Positions 9,825-21,184 of a stretch of 64,000 nt of DNA are shown here, in pieces; position 1 is the stretch's first letter; each line of letters opens with the position of its first letter. Made by a program: the position numbers and the translations under genes. The stretch spans positions 248,001 through 312,000 of the forward strand of contig CANJKZ010001153.1 in NCBI GenBank assembly GCA_947471745.1, in the 5' to 3' direction. The DNA comes from Closterium sp. Naga37s-1 (Eukaryota > Streptophyta > Zygnematophyceae > Desmidiales > Closteriaceae). The notes below the pieces were generated by a model. That model did not search any database and had not been told where the DNA came from. It was given only the letters and a program-made list of their open reading frames with translations.

Positions 9825-12094
9825 CTCGGCTATGCCTTGCTGCTGATGTGCATAGGGGACGGAAACATGGTGCTCGATTCCCTTCTGCGCCAGGTAATCT
9901 TGCATTTCCTTGCTCCTGAACTCCGCTGCGCCATCAGATTGCCAAAAATTTCAGTTTCTCCCCAGATTGCCACTGCGCGTGCGCACGCCATAGACGAAAC
10001 ACTTCGTATGCTCTGTTGCGCACCTCCACGTTTACAACCCACACGTAGCGCGTTCCAGCGTCGACGAAGGTGAGCGTATCCAGCTCATCGTTAATTCCGC
10101 AGTGTTCTACGTTGAGGAAGTCATTGTATACCTTCTCCAGTTTTGCGTAGCGGTTGGTTCCGGGCTCGAGCAGGGGGAACGGTTGGTGGCTTAGCACGGC
10201 TTCGGGGCAGACAGTGTAGTTGTACGGATGTGTCGCGCCCCTTACTTCAGTGCCATCAGGGCGCAGGAGTGCGCCAGGCGCAATCACGCTGGCCTCGATG
10301 CAGTTCTTCAGCGTTACGCGAGAGGGGTGACCAAGGCGCTGGTGCCAGATGGCATCGTAGGCGCGGAATCCAGAGGTTCGCATGTAGCGCGTGTGTGCTT
10401 CTGCGGGGTCCTCGTCAGGTGCTTGGGCAGGTTCCGCCGCTGTTTCTTCAGCTTCATCGTCTCCGTTCGTCGTCGTCAGCATTAGCACAAGAAATTCCCT
10501 GTCAAGAATGGTGGAGAGGGGAATGTTGGTTCCGGGGATAGTTCCCGAGAAGAAAGTTGGTTCGCGCGGCTCGGGGGCAGGCCCGTAGACGGTGCGACGT
10601 AGAGTAGAGGGCTCGTTGCCCCACTCAATGGTGTCCCAGGGGTCACTTCCTGGCTGGATGTCAGGTGGGGGTAGTACAGGAGCAGCGCGGCGCGAAGGGC
10701 GACCAAGAGGAACAACTGGAGGTTCTGCCTCAATTTCCTCTTCTTCCCCCCTTTGGTCCTCGCGGGAAGCCCCCTAGCCTTTGCCGGAAGTGCCCCACCC
10801 GCTTGCTCGCCGCCAGATGCGGCTCCCCATCCGCCGGTGTTGCTGCCAGTTGCGGCTCCTCATCCGCCAGTGTCGCTCGTGCCCCATCCGCCAGCGCTTC
10901 CCCACCCCCCTTCATTGGAGGCGCTCTCCTCTTCGCTCCATCCGCTCCAGGCGAATGTGCCGCGCGACTCTGCAAGGCTCCTTTGGCGAAGCTCTTTCGC
11001 TTCGTGTCGCGTCAGTTCCTCTTCTTGCACCACGGTAAGCTTCTTCGTAGAGTCGCGCTGGTGAGAGTAGATTTCCATAAATTTCTCCTTTGTGTAGGGT
11101 CGCGGGAATCTGTGCGCATCAAAGGTGCCGACACCAACGCCAAGCAACATACCCTGAAGATGTTGTGATGCAGGTCCGGGGAGGGGATGTTCCTCCGTTC
11201 CGAAGACGGCGCGCGTGGCGGTCTCGAGCTCCAGGTGAGACAGTCCTTCTGCACGCGGTGCTTCCTGCTCTGCTTCGGCGATGGCGGCAAGGCCACGGCC
11301 GGCAATCGCGCTCGTTGAGGCAGTGGGTGTGTGGCAATCTCTGCAGATGCCGTCAGGGTCGGGGTCATGCAGTGCCAACTCGCACGGATGAGGGTGGTGC
11401 GGCACCCACGGTCGTCCGTCTGGGTGTTTCAAGTCGCGGTGGTGAATTTGTTCGAAGCGCAGGGGGATGAGATCGATGAGCTCCTGCGAAGCACTGCTGC
11501 AGTCGAGAATACTGAAGTCAAGGATGTAGACGCCGTTTTCGGAGTGCGCTCGTCTGATCTGCTTGCGCGTCTTGTTCGGCATCGTGAAGTGGAGCAGAAT
11601 GTCACGTGTCTTGGGGTCGGTGCTGAGGTCGACCCCGCAGTCCATGAGTTGCACCGCCGAGAGTAGATTGAAGCGTAGATTCTGCACGATCAGCACATCG
11701 TTCAGCGTGATGTGCGTCCGGCTCCCTCGGGCCTTGAGCACAACGATTCCTTGCGCGCTTGCGTGCAGGCGTGTGTTGTTTGCCACGGTGACATAGATCA
11801 CGGTGGGGGTGGAGACGGCGTTGGATATGTAACGCTCGGAGCCCACCATGTGCTGCCCACAGCAGCTGTCCAGGTACCACGTGTTGTAGCACCTGTTGTC
11901 GTTACGTGTGAGCAGCGCCAGTCGCGGAGTAACGATGTGTGGTGTGTCAACCTTTAGAAACTGTTCGCGCGCGATCCAATCGATAGGTGCCGCCCGCGTA
12001 TCAGGTACGTGCGGGGGGCTTTCAAGCAGCGAGACTGGGAGATTCCAGTCTTGTTCATTGCCGTCGGTGAAGTCGTGGCGCGTGCTGAACGGAT
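9825..12094 (-). mobile_element. Copia-1 fragment: late gag, protease and integrase region
   Basis: Minus-strand Ty1/copia sequence between elements Y and X. Parts seen: a gag-end region, a protease-type segment (WYLDS...HMVG, NLLSAVQL), a GAG-pre-integrase segment (IWHQRLGHPS) and part of the integrase core near 9825-9990. It is broken in several places. The interruptions by X and Y both carry clean target duplications, so the pieces were contiguous before those insertions. Confidence 0.85.
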
Positions 12095-12332
12095 TGTCAA
12101 GATAGTAACTATAGTGTGAGACTAGGAGCCATGCTAGGGTTGAGACTAGGCATGGATGTCGATAGAGTTTAGGCAATCAAGAGAAGAAAATCGAGAAAAG
12201 GAGAGTTTCACTATAGAAAGTTGGAAACATATATGCAAGGAAAAGAGAGGTGCACCACCAAACAAGTTTAGAACTACATTAAGTCTACACTACAGGCAGT
12301 TATAATATAATGCATGTAATTATATTCCGACA
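12095..12332 (-). repeat. Element X LTR (left, 3' in element orientation)
   Basis: 238 bp, TGTCAAGATAG...CCGACA, next to the CGGAT target duplication. It carries a long AT-rich segment ending ATGCATGTAATTATATTCC and lacks the GTACAA/TTGTAC arms of the other LTRs. Confidence 0.92.
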
Positions 12333-12834
12333 CACCCCCTAACTTCCTGTAGTGAAGAACCATGTGCAAAACACCCCCTGAAGGGGTACACTAGGCGCAG
12401 CGGAGGAAGGAGAGGGCAATTGAAGAGGAGGAGGGACCATGAGAGGAGAGGAGGTGGTGGGTGGCGGCTGAAGCTGCTGACACACGAGCAACTGGAGCAA
12501 CTGACACACTGCAAATGGAGCGACTGGCACATGGGCAACTGGAATAACTGGCTCCGCGGCTAAGCGAGCGGCAGGAGCAACTGACTCATGGGCGACAGGA
12601 GCAACGGGTTCAAGGGCAACTGGCGCAACAGTCTCACGGGCGACTGGAGATGCTGGCTTCACAGCGTCCATCCCCCTTCAACCTCCCTTTCACACCCCTC
12701 CGCATCCCTACCGCCACTCCCTCATCTCCCCCACACCCTACCCCCCCCCCCACAGCGGCATGTGCAGCAGTGGGAGAGAGAGGAGGAGAGGCGGCAGCAG
12801 TTCACTCACACCTGCCACCCCCATACCCTCCCCC

Positions 12835-13460
12835 CACTGCTGCACCCGCAGCAGGGGGATGGAGGAGAAGGGGGGGCGGGGGGGGCTGGTGCTGCAGATC
12901 CCCTCCCCCCCACTGCTGCACCCGCAGCAGGGGGATGGAGGAGAAGGGGGGGGGCAGGGGGGCTGGTGCTGCAGATCCCTTCCTGCCACCCCCTTAACCT
13001 CCAAGCTCCCCCCCTTCTCCCGACACAGCGACAAGTGCGGCAGGGAGAGAGAGGAGGAGGTGGTGGGCGGCTGACTACTCACACCCGCCACCCCCATACC
13101 CTCCCCCCCACTGCTGCACGCGCAGCAGGGGGATGGAGGAGAAAGGGGGGCGGGGGGGGCGGTGTAGAAGCTGCTCGGGCGACAGCCAGGCGCGCGACGG
13201 GCAGGAACCCGTCGTGCGCCACACCCACCACCCCCATACCCTCCCCCCCACTGCTGCACGCGCAGCAGGGGAATGGAGGAGAAAGGAGGGGGGGGGGGGA
13301 GGGGCGGGGGGGCGGTTTAGGAGCTGCACGGGCGACAGGAGGGCGCGCGACGAGCAGGAATCCGTCGTGCGCCCCGCCCGCTACCCCCATACCCTCCCCC
13401 TCTGCTGTACGATCAGCAAGGGGATGGAGGAGAAGGGGGGGGGCGGGGGGGCGGTGTAGG
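12835..13460 (-). repeat. Element X hairpin/G-run module
   Basis: Plus-strand copies of CTGCTGCACCCGCAGCAG (and CACGCGCAGCAG variants) preceded by CCTCCCCCCA and followed by GGGATGGAGGAGAAGGGGGG, about five to six times. Read on the minus strand this equals the CTGCTGCGGGTGCAGCAG plus TGGGGGGAGGG unit of element Y, so orientation relative to the element is conserved. Confidence 0.85.
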
Positions 13461-13655
13461 GGCTGCGTGGGCGACAGTAGGTCGCACGACGAGCAGGCGC
13501 ACGACGGGCACAAAATCGACGCACGCCCGGGGCGCGCGATGGGCAGAAAATCGACGGGCGCTCGGGGCGCGCGACGGGCAGCAGGGTGGCGCATTAGCAG
13601 AAGCAAATGGTGGGCCCAATGAGGCAGGTCCGAGGAGGAACTCACTCTGATAGCA

Positions 13656-13893
13656 TGTCAAGAGAGTAACTATAGTGTGAGACTAGGAGCCATGCTACGG
13701 TTGAGACTAGGCATGGATGTCGAGAGAGTTTAGGCAAGCAAGAGAAGAAAATCGAGAAAAGGAGGGTTTCACTGTAGAAAGTTGGAAACATATATGCAAG
13801 GAAAAGAGAGGTGCACCACCAAACAAGTTTAGAACTACATTAAGTCTACACTACAGGCAGTTATAATATAATGCATGTAATTATATTCCGACA
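13656..13893 (-). repeat. Element X LTR (right, 5' in element orientation)
   Basis: 238 bp, about 97% matched to the left LTR by eye. CGGAT follows at 13894-13898. Confidence 0.92.
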
Positions 13894-14810
13894 CGGATTG
13901 TTGTTCGAGAACGCTCCGATTGGGTGTCGTGCTGGCTCAGGTGACGGTGAGCGCGCACGGGGACGACGAGATCCGCTCGTCATTGTCATGTTGCCTATGA
14001 CGTTGCGGACGGGCGCAGTCGGTGGCTGCTGCTGCTGATGCTGAACCGTTGGGTTCAGGTTGCGCGGTGGGGGTTGATGCCCCTGGGCTGGACGCGTGTC
14101 GTACCGTGCGTCTTGTCGGCCGAACCAGTCGCTCGGATTGGTCTAACGAGGGCGAGATCGGAATTTGCATCGATCTGCCAGGTGCCCGAAATTTCTGCAA
14201 ATCTTGCAGGAAAGGCGTCACGGCCGTCGCTCCTCCATGTTGTCGGCGTAGAAGGCGAGGCGTTCCCTATCTTGTCACGGCGCTGGTCGCTGCTGATCCA
14301 TATCCCTTTGTTCGACGAGAAGGGCGGCGCATAGGGCGGCCTCCGAGATGACCCCCTGCTGTCGGAGAAGCGCCTTGCAGGGCCGCCACTCTGGGCCGAG
14401 CCCTTGAAGCACGATCGGAAATGTTGCTTCCCAACTTCGCGATCTGATCGCGTAAGCTCTGACAGCGATTGATGTAGCTGTTGGCCTTCTCCCCTGGGGC
14501 CATTCTTATCTCCAGTGGCTGCTGGAGCAGGCGGCTCGACGAAACCGAATCCTTCGGTTGGTGAACGCGGTTCAGGTGGCGCCAAGCGTCGAGGGCTGGA
14601 GCAAGTGATGTTTTGTATGAGCGAATGCTCAACTGCTCCGCCGGCGACATATTCCGCAGGAGGACGCTGTACGACATCAACGACTTGTTGTAGTAATGCG
14701 CCCGGTCATCAACAGTATCCTCAGCGGGTCGCAAGTAGCTCCCGTCGAAGTAGTGAAATATCTGCGCGTTTTGCAGTAGCAGTTCCAGCTCGAAGCTCCA
14801 CGTATAGAAG
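13894..14810 (-). mobile_element. Copia-1 fragment: gag
   Basis: Minus-strand gag of the UBN2/retrotrans_gag type: YYNKSLMSYSVLLRNMSP..., WRHLNRVHQP and a QSLRDQIAKLG stretch, within about 14267-14734. The right edge is the AGAAG target duplication (14806-14810) of element Z, beyond which gag resumes at 19499. It is broken. Confidence 0.8.
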
Positions 14811-14941
14811 TGTCAGAATGTTATATTGCTTGCTTTGTGTAGGCTATAGTGGGGTAGCCCATAAGGGGTACAACCCAATTAGGGTTAGTACTTGTACCCA
14901 TCTGTTTCATAGTTCATTCATTCTCGTTCATTCTTCTGACA
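14811..14941 (+). repeat. Element Z 5' LTR
   Basis: Terminal inverted ends TGTCAGAA/TTCTGACA extend beyond the usual TG..CA. Inverted arms GGGTACAA (14866-14873) and TTGTACCC (14892-14899) enclose an 18-nt loop with its own AACCC/GGGTT pairing. Confidence 0.93.
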
Positions 14942-15029
14942 TGGTTTCAGAGTAGGTCCTTCGCTAGGACCGTTTTTTTTAGGGCCCACCACAGAGCTGC
15001 CCTACGAACTGCCCCTAGCAGCTAGTCAC

Positions 15030-15860
15030 GCTGCCCCTAGCAGCCCACGACCCGCCCGCTCCCTCGTAACGGCCCTCGAGCCGCCCCTGCAGCCCCCGCG
15101 TTGCCCGCTCGCGACCCGCGCGCCGCCCCTAGCAGCCCGCGCACCGCCCGCTAGCGGCCCGCCCGCCACCCCTGCAGCCAGCGCGCCGCCCGCTAGCGGC
15201 CCGCCAGCCGCCCCTGCAGCCCGCGCGCCGCCCGCTATAGGCCCGCCAGCCGCCCCTGCCGCCCGCGCGCCGCCTGCTAGCGGCCCGCCAGCCGCCCCTA
15301 CCGCCCGCGCGCCGCTCGCTAGCAACCCGCCAGCCGCCTCTGCAGCCCGTGAGCCGCCCGCTAGCGGCCCGCCAGCCGCCCCTGCCGCCCGCGCGCCGCC
15401 CGCTATCGGCCCGCCAGCTGCCCCTGCCGCCCGCGCGCAGCCCGCTAGTGGCCCGCCAGCCGCCCCTGCAGCCTGCGAGCCGCCCGCTAGCGGCCCGCCA
15501 GCCGCCCCTGCCGCCCGCGCGCCGCTCGCTATCGGCCCGCCAGCCGCCCCCGCCGCCCGCGCGCCGCCTGCTAGCGGCCCGCCAGCTGCCCCTGCCGCCC
15601 GCGCGCCGCCCGCTATCGGCCCTCCAGCCGCCCCTGCAGCCCGCGCGCCGCCCGCTAGCGGCCCGCCAGCCGCCCCTGCCGCCTGCGCGCCGCCCGCTCT
15701 CAGCCCGCCAGCTGCCCCTACCGCCCGCTTGAGGCCCGCTTGCCGCCCCTTGCAGCCTTCGCGCTGCCTCTTGCAACCTGTGCGCCGCCCCTTGCAGCCT
15801 GCACACTGCCCTCTCGCAGCCCGCTCGCTCCCCCCTCTGCGCTGCCCCGCTCCTGCCCGC
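15030..15860 (+). repeat. Element Z GC-rich leader repeats, about 39 bp
   Basis: Some 15 imperfect copies of a unit containing CGCCCGCTAGCGGCCCGCCA and GCCGCCCCTGCAGCC, between the primer-binding site and gag. The unit length is a multiple of three, so several frames stay open on both strands. No protein is claimed. Confidence 0.85.
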
Positions 15861-16439
15861 CCTGCGTACTGCGCCGCTATGGCTTCTCTCCGCGTGCTCG
15901 CGTTTGATCATGAGGGCCGTCCGATCCAGTTCGACACTTGGCTCGATGACTTGCAGCTCTACCTGCTGAGCGACTCTAGAGATAGTGTTTCGCTATTTGA
16001 CCACACGTCTGGCGCCGCTCCCGCCCCTCCAACCACAGCTGACAGTGCGACTCGCTCACAGTGGCTTACTTGTGACGCTGCTGCTCGCTTAGCCATTTGC
16101 AACCACTTGCCGTTGGCCGAATGCGCTCACTTCGGCCAGCACAGGACTGCACAGGCCCTGTACAACGCTGTAGTCGCCCGTTACTCCTCGCCTGCCACGG
16201 CTGCTCTAGGCCGTCTTCTACTCCCCTACCTGTTTCCCGAGCTGTCAGCCTTTGCCATAGTGGAGGACTTAGTTACCCACCTTCGCACTAGCGACGCTCG
16301 CTACCGCGCTCGCTCGAGTCTGGGGGTGCTGAGCCTCGGGGTACTGCTTCTTCTGGAGGTCCTGCGGGTGCTTCGCCACGACTGTCTCCCCGGCCGGAGC
16401 CTCTCTCCCCGCAGCAGCTGCGCGAGTGGTTTCCTCAGC

Positions 16440-16880
16440 GCACCCGTCTTTGGAGTGGAGCTGCAGGAGCTGGAGTCTCTGCCGCTGGTGACACTGGAGC
16501 TAGAGGTGCTGGAGTTACTGCTAGAGCTCGTGGTACCGGAGGTGCTGCAGCTGCTGGTCCTGGAGGTACTCGTACCAGGGGTACTGGAGCTGTCGGGTCT
16601 GGTGGTGTTGGGGGCGCTGGAGCTGGAGGCGCTGGAGTTGGAGTCCCTGCGGAGCCTGGAGGCGCGGGAGCTGGAGGCACTGGAGCTGGTGGCACTGGAG
16701 CTGGAGGAGCTGGAGCTTGTGACACTGGAGCTATTGGAGCTAGAGCTGGAGGCACTGGCGCTGGTGGCGCTGGCGCTGGAGGAGATGGAGCTGGAGACAC
16801 TGGGACTGTTGACCTTGGAGCTGGAGGTGCTGGAGCTGGGGGTGCTGTGTCTGGTGGTACTGGTGCTGGAGGCACTGTGC
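16440..16880 (+). repeat. Element Z triplet-repeat linker (GGAGCTGGTGCT type)
   Basis: A run of CTGGAGCTGGAGG-type hexamers and nonamers. Read in one frame it gives LELEVLELE, in another AGAGGAGAG. The same kind of linker lies before reverse transcriptase in T, U, V and W, with different length and order. Confidence 0.8.
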
Positions 16881-19368
16881 GATCGCGACCGTTCTTCGTT
16901 CCCCTACTTCAGCAGGTTCTTGGTCTCCCGTCTTCCACTGGCCTTACTCCTCCCTTACTGTGTCCGCCGCCTGACCTGTCACAGCCACTGTTGCAGCCAG
17001 CCTCCCCACTGCCTAATCCTTCTCCTTACACTGAGCTGACTGGAGGTCCTACAGAGTCTCGTGAGCCTGAGTCTCGTCCTGCCTCGCCTAATCGCACTGT
17101 TCACACTGGTCGTAGGGTTCCTCGTCCGCGTCCTCCTCCTGTCCCCGGCACCCACGCTATGGCACTTCGTCCTTCCTCTCTTCCACTGCGTGTTCCTCTG
17201 CCGCCTCCTCCTGAGTCCTCTCTTCCTGCCGTCCCTGACCCTGAGTCTGACCTTGCTCGTGCTGCCAGTCCCACTATCTCTCGTCTTGTCGCCACTATTG
17301 TCACAGACCCTTCTTTTGAGTCCACTGCAGCGTCTGCCCTCGTTACTGAGCTGGTTGACTTTGCTGCTGCCTGTCGTCTAGACTACGCCAGTGCTCTTGT
17401 TGCTGAGTCTGAGTCTGCCAATCCTCCGTCCGTCGAAGGTGAGTGTGCTCTTGGCAAGGACGTCCTTGAGGACATGCAGGAGGACCTTGAGTGTCTTGCG
17501 GCTGCTATACCTCGTTTCTCTTCCATGCTGCTTGCCCCTGAGGGAGACCCGGATGCACCAGACATCCCGACCCCGCACTCTTATGCAGAGGCGATTACGG
17601 GTCCTTACTCCTCTCAGTGGCAGGCAGCCATGGATGCAGAGATGGCATCCTGGAAGTCCACAGGCACCTACGTCGACGCAGTTCCCCTGTCTTGGGCGAA
17701 CATAGTCGATGGCATGTGGATTTTCAGGGTGAAGCGGCCGCCGGGTTCTCCGCTTGCCTTCAAGGCGCGTTACGTTGCTCGAGGCTTCAGTCAGCGACAG
17801 GGGGTCGACTACTTTCAGACCTTCTTCCCCACCCCAAAGATGACTCTTCTTCGGGTGTTGCTGCACGTCGTTGCTCAGCGTGACTACGAGTTGCACTCTC
17901 TGGACTTCAGCACACCTTTCTTGCAGGGCAGCCTATACGAGGAGATCTTGCTGCGCCGCCCACCTGGCTTCACTGGGTCGTTTCCTGCTGGTACCCAGTG
18001 GAGCCTCCGGCGGCCAGTCTACGGTCTCCGCCAGGCGCCTCGCGAGTGGCACGACACACTGAGGACTACACTTGCGGCTCTGGGGTTTACTCCTTCTACT
18101 GCTGACCCGTCGCTGTTTCTACGCACCGACACGTCGCTGCCGCTGTTCTACGTCCTTGTGTACGTCGACGACCTCGTCTTTGCCACTGCTGACACTGAGG
18201 CACTGACCCTTGAGAAGTCGGAGCTGTAGAAGAGACACACCTGCACTGACATGGGTGAACTGCGCAGCTATCTTGGCCTGCAGATCACCCGGGACAGAGC
18301 ACGGCGCACCATCACCCTGACTCAGTCACACATGGTGCACCAGGTCCTTCAGCGCTTCGACTTCCAGTTCTCCTCGCCACAGCCCACTCCTCTGTCTACC
18401 GGCCACTCGCTCTCAGCTCCACCTTCGGACGAGTCCGTAGAGCCGAGTGGTCCGTACCCAGAGCTTGTGGGTTGCCTCATGTACCTGATGACGTGCACAC
18501 GACCTGACCTCGCATACCCTCTCAGCCTCCTGGCTCGCTACGTGGCTCTCGGTAGGCACCGAAAGGTGCACTGGGATGCTGCGAAGAGGGTATTGCGTTA
18601 CTTGTGTAGTACGTCGCGCATGGAGACGCTTGGAGGACGGGGTCCAGGTGTTCTCACTGGTCATGCAGACGCTTCTTGGGTTGACGACTTGGCTACGCAA
18701 CGGTCGTCACAGGGTTACACTTTCAGCCTTGGCTCCGGCTCCGTTTCTTGGCGGTCTACCCGCTCGTCTTCGGTTCTCAGTTCCAGTTGTGAGTCTGAGA
18801 TCTGCGCCGGGGCCATGGCTGCACAGGAGTTACGCTGGCTCACCTACCTGCTGACTGACTTGGGAGAGCAGCCTCATTCGCCTCCAGTTCTGTACGTAGA
18901 CAACAAGGCCATGATTGCCTTGTGTCAGGAGCACAGACTGGAGCACAGAACGAAGCACATCGCTCCGCGATACTTCCTTGCTCGAGATTTGCAGCAGCGT
19001 GGCCAGCTTCGTCTTGCGTACGTGGCCACTAGGGCCAACACTGCTGATATATTCACCAAGGCACTTCCGCCTGGTGATCATCAGCGCTTCTCTACTGTGT
19101 TAGGCCTTGTGCCTACTTTGCCTCACTTGCTCACTGCGTGACTTTGCTTGTACTGTGATCTATATATATACCTGCATGCTTACACTTGCTAGGGTATGAT
19201 CACTGTATTGCTTGTTTTCCTTTATATAACTCTGCATGTGAACTGGCCTTATGGCCCTTTGCTTGTGTTCGAACTGTGTGGTGACTTTGTGATCCACCCA
19301 GAGCTTGCTTTGCTTTTCTTGACTGGTCTTGTGACCACTTGTTCTCCCCCACTTTGCCTATGGGGGTG

Positions 19369-19498
19369 TCTCAGAATGTTATATTGCTTGCTTTGTGTAG
19401 GCTACGTGGGGTAGCCCATAAGGGGTACAACCCAATTAGGGTTAGTACTTGTACCCATCTGTTTCATAGTTCATTCATTCTCGTTCATTCTTCTGACA
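19369..19498 (+). repeat. Element Z 3' LTR
   Basis: Closely matches the 5' LTR and is preceded by the CCCCCACTTTGCCTATGGGGGTG polypurine region. AGAAG follows at 19499-19503. Confidence 0.92.
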
Positions 19499-20335
19499 AG
19501 AAGTCTCTGCCGTCAAAACACACACTTGTCTTTATTTTTGATATGCTAAAGAAACTTGATTGCGCAGAGAGAATTGCTTCTTCGCTGGGACGGGGAGTCT
19601 TGGGTGTTGAGCCATTTGTGTCGAGGGAGAAGGTATGCGGGGCGGTATTTTGGCCATTTGAGGCCGGTTGAGTGGGTTGGGAAGATGTTCCCGCGTCGCC
19701 ATTCCGCAATGTTTGGAGTTGTTGCTCCAGGCTGGTGAGTCGCTGAAGCATCTGTGCGAGGGCAGCGGTTCCAATCATCGTCGTTTCCTCGCTTGTCGTA
19801 GCCGGGCTGGTCTGCGCTTCAGCCATCAGATTTGTCTGACCACCACATCCTCCGGCCATTCTCACATGTGAGCGTGTGTCGGACACCACTTTCCGTTCGC
19901 CGAAGATTTCGGAGGTGGCATTGTGAAGGATTCCCGAGTTGCTCTCATACCATGCTGCGATCAGAAATTGATCGTCCCTAGGATCACCTCAGGAAGGTTC
20001 GCACATGCAAGAGTAGTGGTGGTGGGCCCTTGACCTCAATAGCAGAGTGGATGTAAAATGTTTGAGATAATTGAAACATGCAAGTACAAAGGTATAAATA
20101 AGAGTACAGGAAGGAATACGAATCGACCTAACTAGCCATGTACTCTAAGGGGTACATTCCCTTATTACAGCGAAATCCAACCGTGCGACTCTAGACAGTT
20201 ACGAAACTGTCCGGGCAGAATCCTCGCCACTGCTACTGCCTGATGCTGTCTGGCCGACGGTCCAGATCCTTTTCGTAACTACATGACGCTTCGCGTCACT
20301 TCTACATTTTCGCCTACATCCTTGGTAGTGCGTGC
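19499..20335 (-). mobile_element. Copia-1 fragment: gag start, leader and probable 5' LTR
   Basis: Gag N-terminal coding on the minus strand (up to about 19889; MLQRLTSLEQQLQTL coiled coil, KTSVCFDGRDFL). A leader follows, then TGGTATGAGAGC (minus strand, about 19940-19955), a match to the initiator-tRNA primer site. Sequence right of it, to 20335 and perhaps past TRIM-1, should be the 5' LTR, but no second copy exists in the window, so its ends are not fixed. Confidence 0.65.
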
Positions 20336-20680
20336 TGTCAGAATCCCAACCACTAGACGATTGGGATAAAAGGGCTTGTTAAGTAGCAAGTCAGTGCGCC
20401 CACAACCCCCCAGGACAACGAGCCTGTAACCCTTCCCTAGGATCAATCGGGGATCACCAGTGGACCTCTGACACCCCCTCGCACTGGGATGCCCGAAGTG
20501 CACACACTGGGATTCGAACCCGAGACCTTCGCTCTGATACCATGTCAGAATCCCAACCACTAGACCATTGGGATAAAAGGGCTTGTTAAGTAGCGGGTCA
20601 GTGCGCCCATAACCCCCAAGGACAACGAGCCTGTAACCCTTCCTAAGGATCAATCGGGGATCACCAGTGGACCTCTAACA
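20336..20680 (-). mobile_element. TRIM-1: miniature LTR element
   Basis: 345 bp with two 138-bp LTRs (20336-20473 and 20543-20680), TGTCAGAATCCC...CTCTGACA/CTCTAACA, and target duplication CGTGC (20331-20335 and 20681-20685). The 69-bp interior on the minus strand starts TGGTATCAGAGCGAAGG (primer site), includes GGGTTCGAATCCC, a B-box-like stretch, and ends in GAGGGGG (polypurine tract). No coding capacity. The LTRs differ at roughly seven positions. Confidence 0.9.
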
Positions 20681-21056
20681 CGTGCTTCGATTGTTGCGGT
20701 AAGGAGTGCACAGTGATGCTTCAATAATTAATGTTCGTAACATTTCTGGCATATATTACTTTAAGAAAGAAGACGATTTGGAATACTGATTATATAATCC
20801 TCATACAAATGAGTGGGTGTAATAGATTTTGAATCAATAAGTGCATATACAACGAAAACTTTTAATACAAAGTTAAGGCCAAGTTGTACATCACGACTTT
20901 CATAATAAACTTCAAGCATCTTATTTAAGAAATTCGTTTCTTAGAAAACACAAGGCTGTGTTGTATCAGATAGAACCTGGATTTATAAGTTAGAAGAAAA
21001 CTCCAACATAGCTTTACAAATAATTTGTAAAAAAAATCCCATGTAGAGAGGGCCCT
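20681..21056. other. AT-rich spacer, no gene
   Basis: Strongly AT-rich, unlike everything around it. It continues at 27780 on the other side of element W. I see no frame, repeat or RNA. It may be pre-insertion intergenic DNA. Confidence 0.5.
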
Positions 21057-21184
21057 TGTTAGAATTAGGAACGGAATGAATGGACTAGGAAGCAGGTGGG
21101 TACAAGTAGGAAACCTAAAAGTGTTGTACTCTATATGAACCACCCCACTACAGCCTAGATAGACTATAGCATATAAGTTTGACA
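21057..21184 (-). repeat. Element W LTR (left)
   Basis: 128 bp. Holds GGGTACAA (21098-21105) and TTGTACTC (21124-21131) arms. Next to it lies CACCCCCATAGG...GTGGGGG, the polypurine-tract hairpin on the minus strand. Confidence 0.92.

Larger units (their letters stand above)
12095..13893 (-). mobile_element. Element X: non-coding LTR retrotransposon inserted in Copia-1
   Basis: Two 238-bp LTRs (12095-12332 and 13656-13893), TGTCAAGA...TTCCGACA, with target duplication CGGAT (12090-12094 and 13894-13898). Orientation is minus: a TGCTATCAGAG primer-binding-like site is read from about 13655 leftwards, and an AGTTAGGGGGTG polypurine tract abuts the left LTR. The interior (about 1.3 kb) has no gag or pol and is mostly the hairpin/G-run module also found in Y. 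The LTRs differ at about six positions (about 2.5%). Its LTR is unlike those of the other elements here. Confidence 0.92.
14811..19498 (+). mobile_element. Copia element Z inserted in Copia-1 gag
   Basis: A 131-bp 5' LTR (14811-14941, TGTCAGAATG...TTCTGACA) and a 3' LTR (19369-19498) with perfect target duplication AGAAG (14806-14810 and 19499-19503). The TGGTTTCAGAGTAGG primer site follows the 5' LTR. Parts seen in order: GC-rich leader repeats (15030-15860), gag (from about 15880, FDTWLDDLQLYL, ARYSSPATAAL), a triplet-repeat linker (16440-16880), reverse transcriptase (WIFRVKRPPGS, YVDDLVFA) and RNase H (CTRPDLAYPLS, to about 19140), then the conserved tail. Only part of the coding set is recognisable. 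It is broken in a few places. The LTRs differ at about three positions. Confidence 0.92.

Noticed and set aside
12588-13622. 344-codon frame across element X
   Set aside because: It runs through the hairpin/G-run repeats and has counterparts in other frames and on the other strand. No gag or pol similarity.
15129-15911. Long frames on both strands of the Z leader
   Set aside because: A repeat unit of 39 bp keeps frames open by arithmetic. Base composition explains the Arg/Ala/Gly-rich text.
20495-20542. A tRNA gene
   Set aside because: Only a B-box-like stretch and a primer-site complement are present. No cloverleaf or A box could be fitted.
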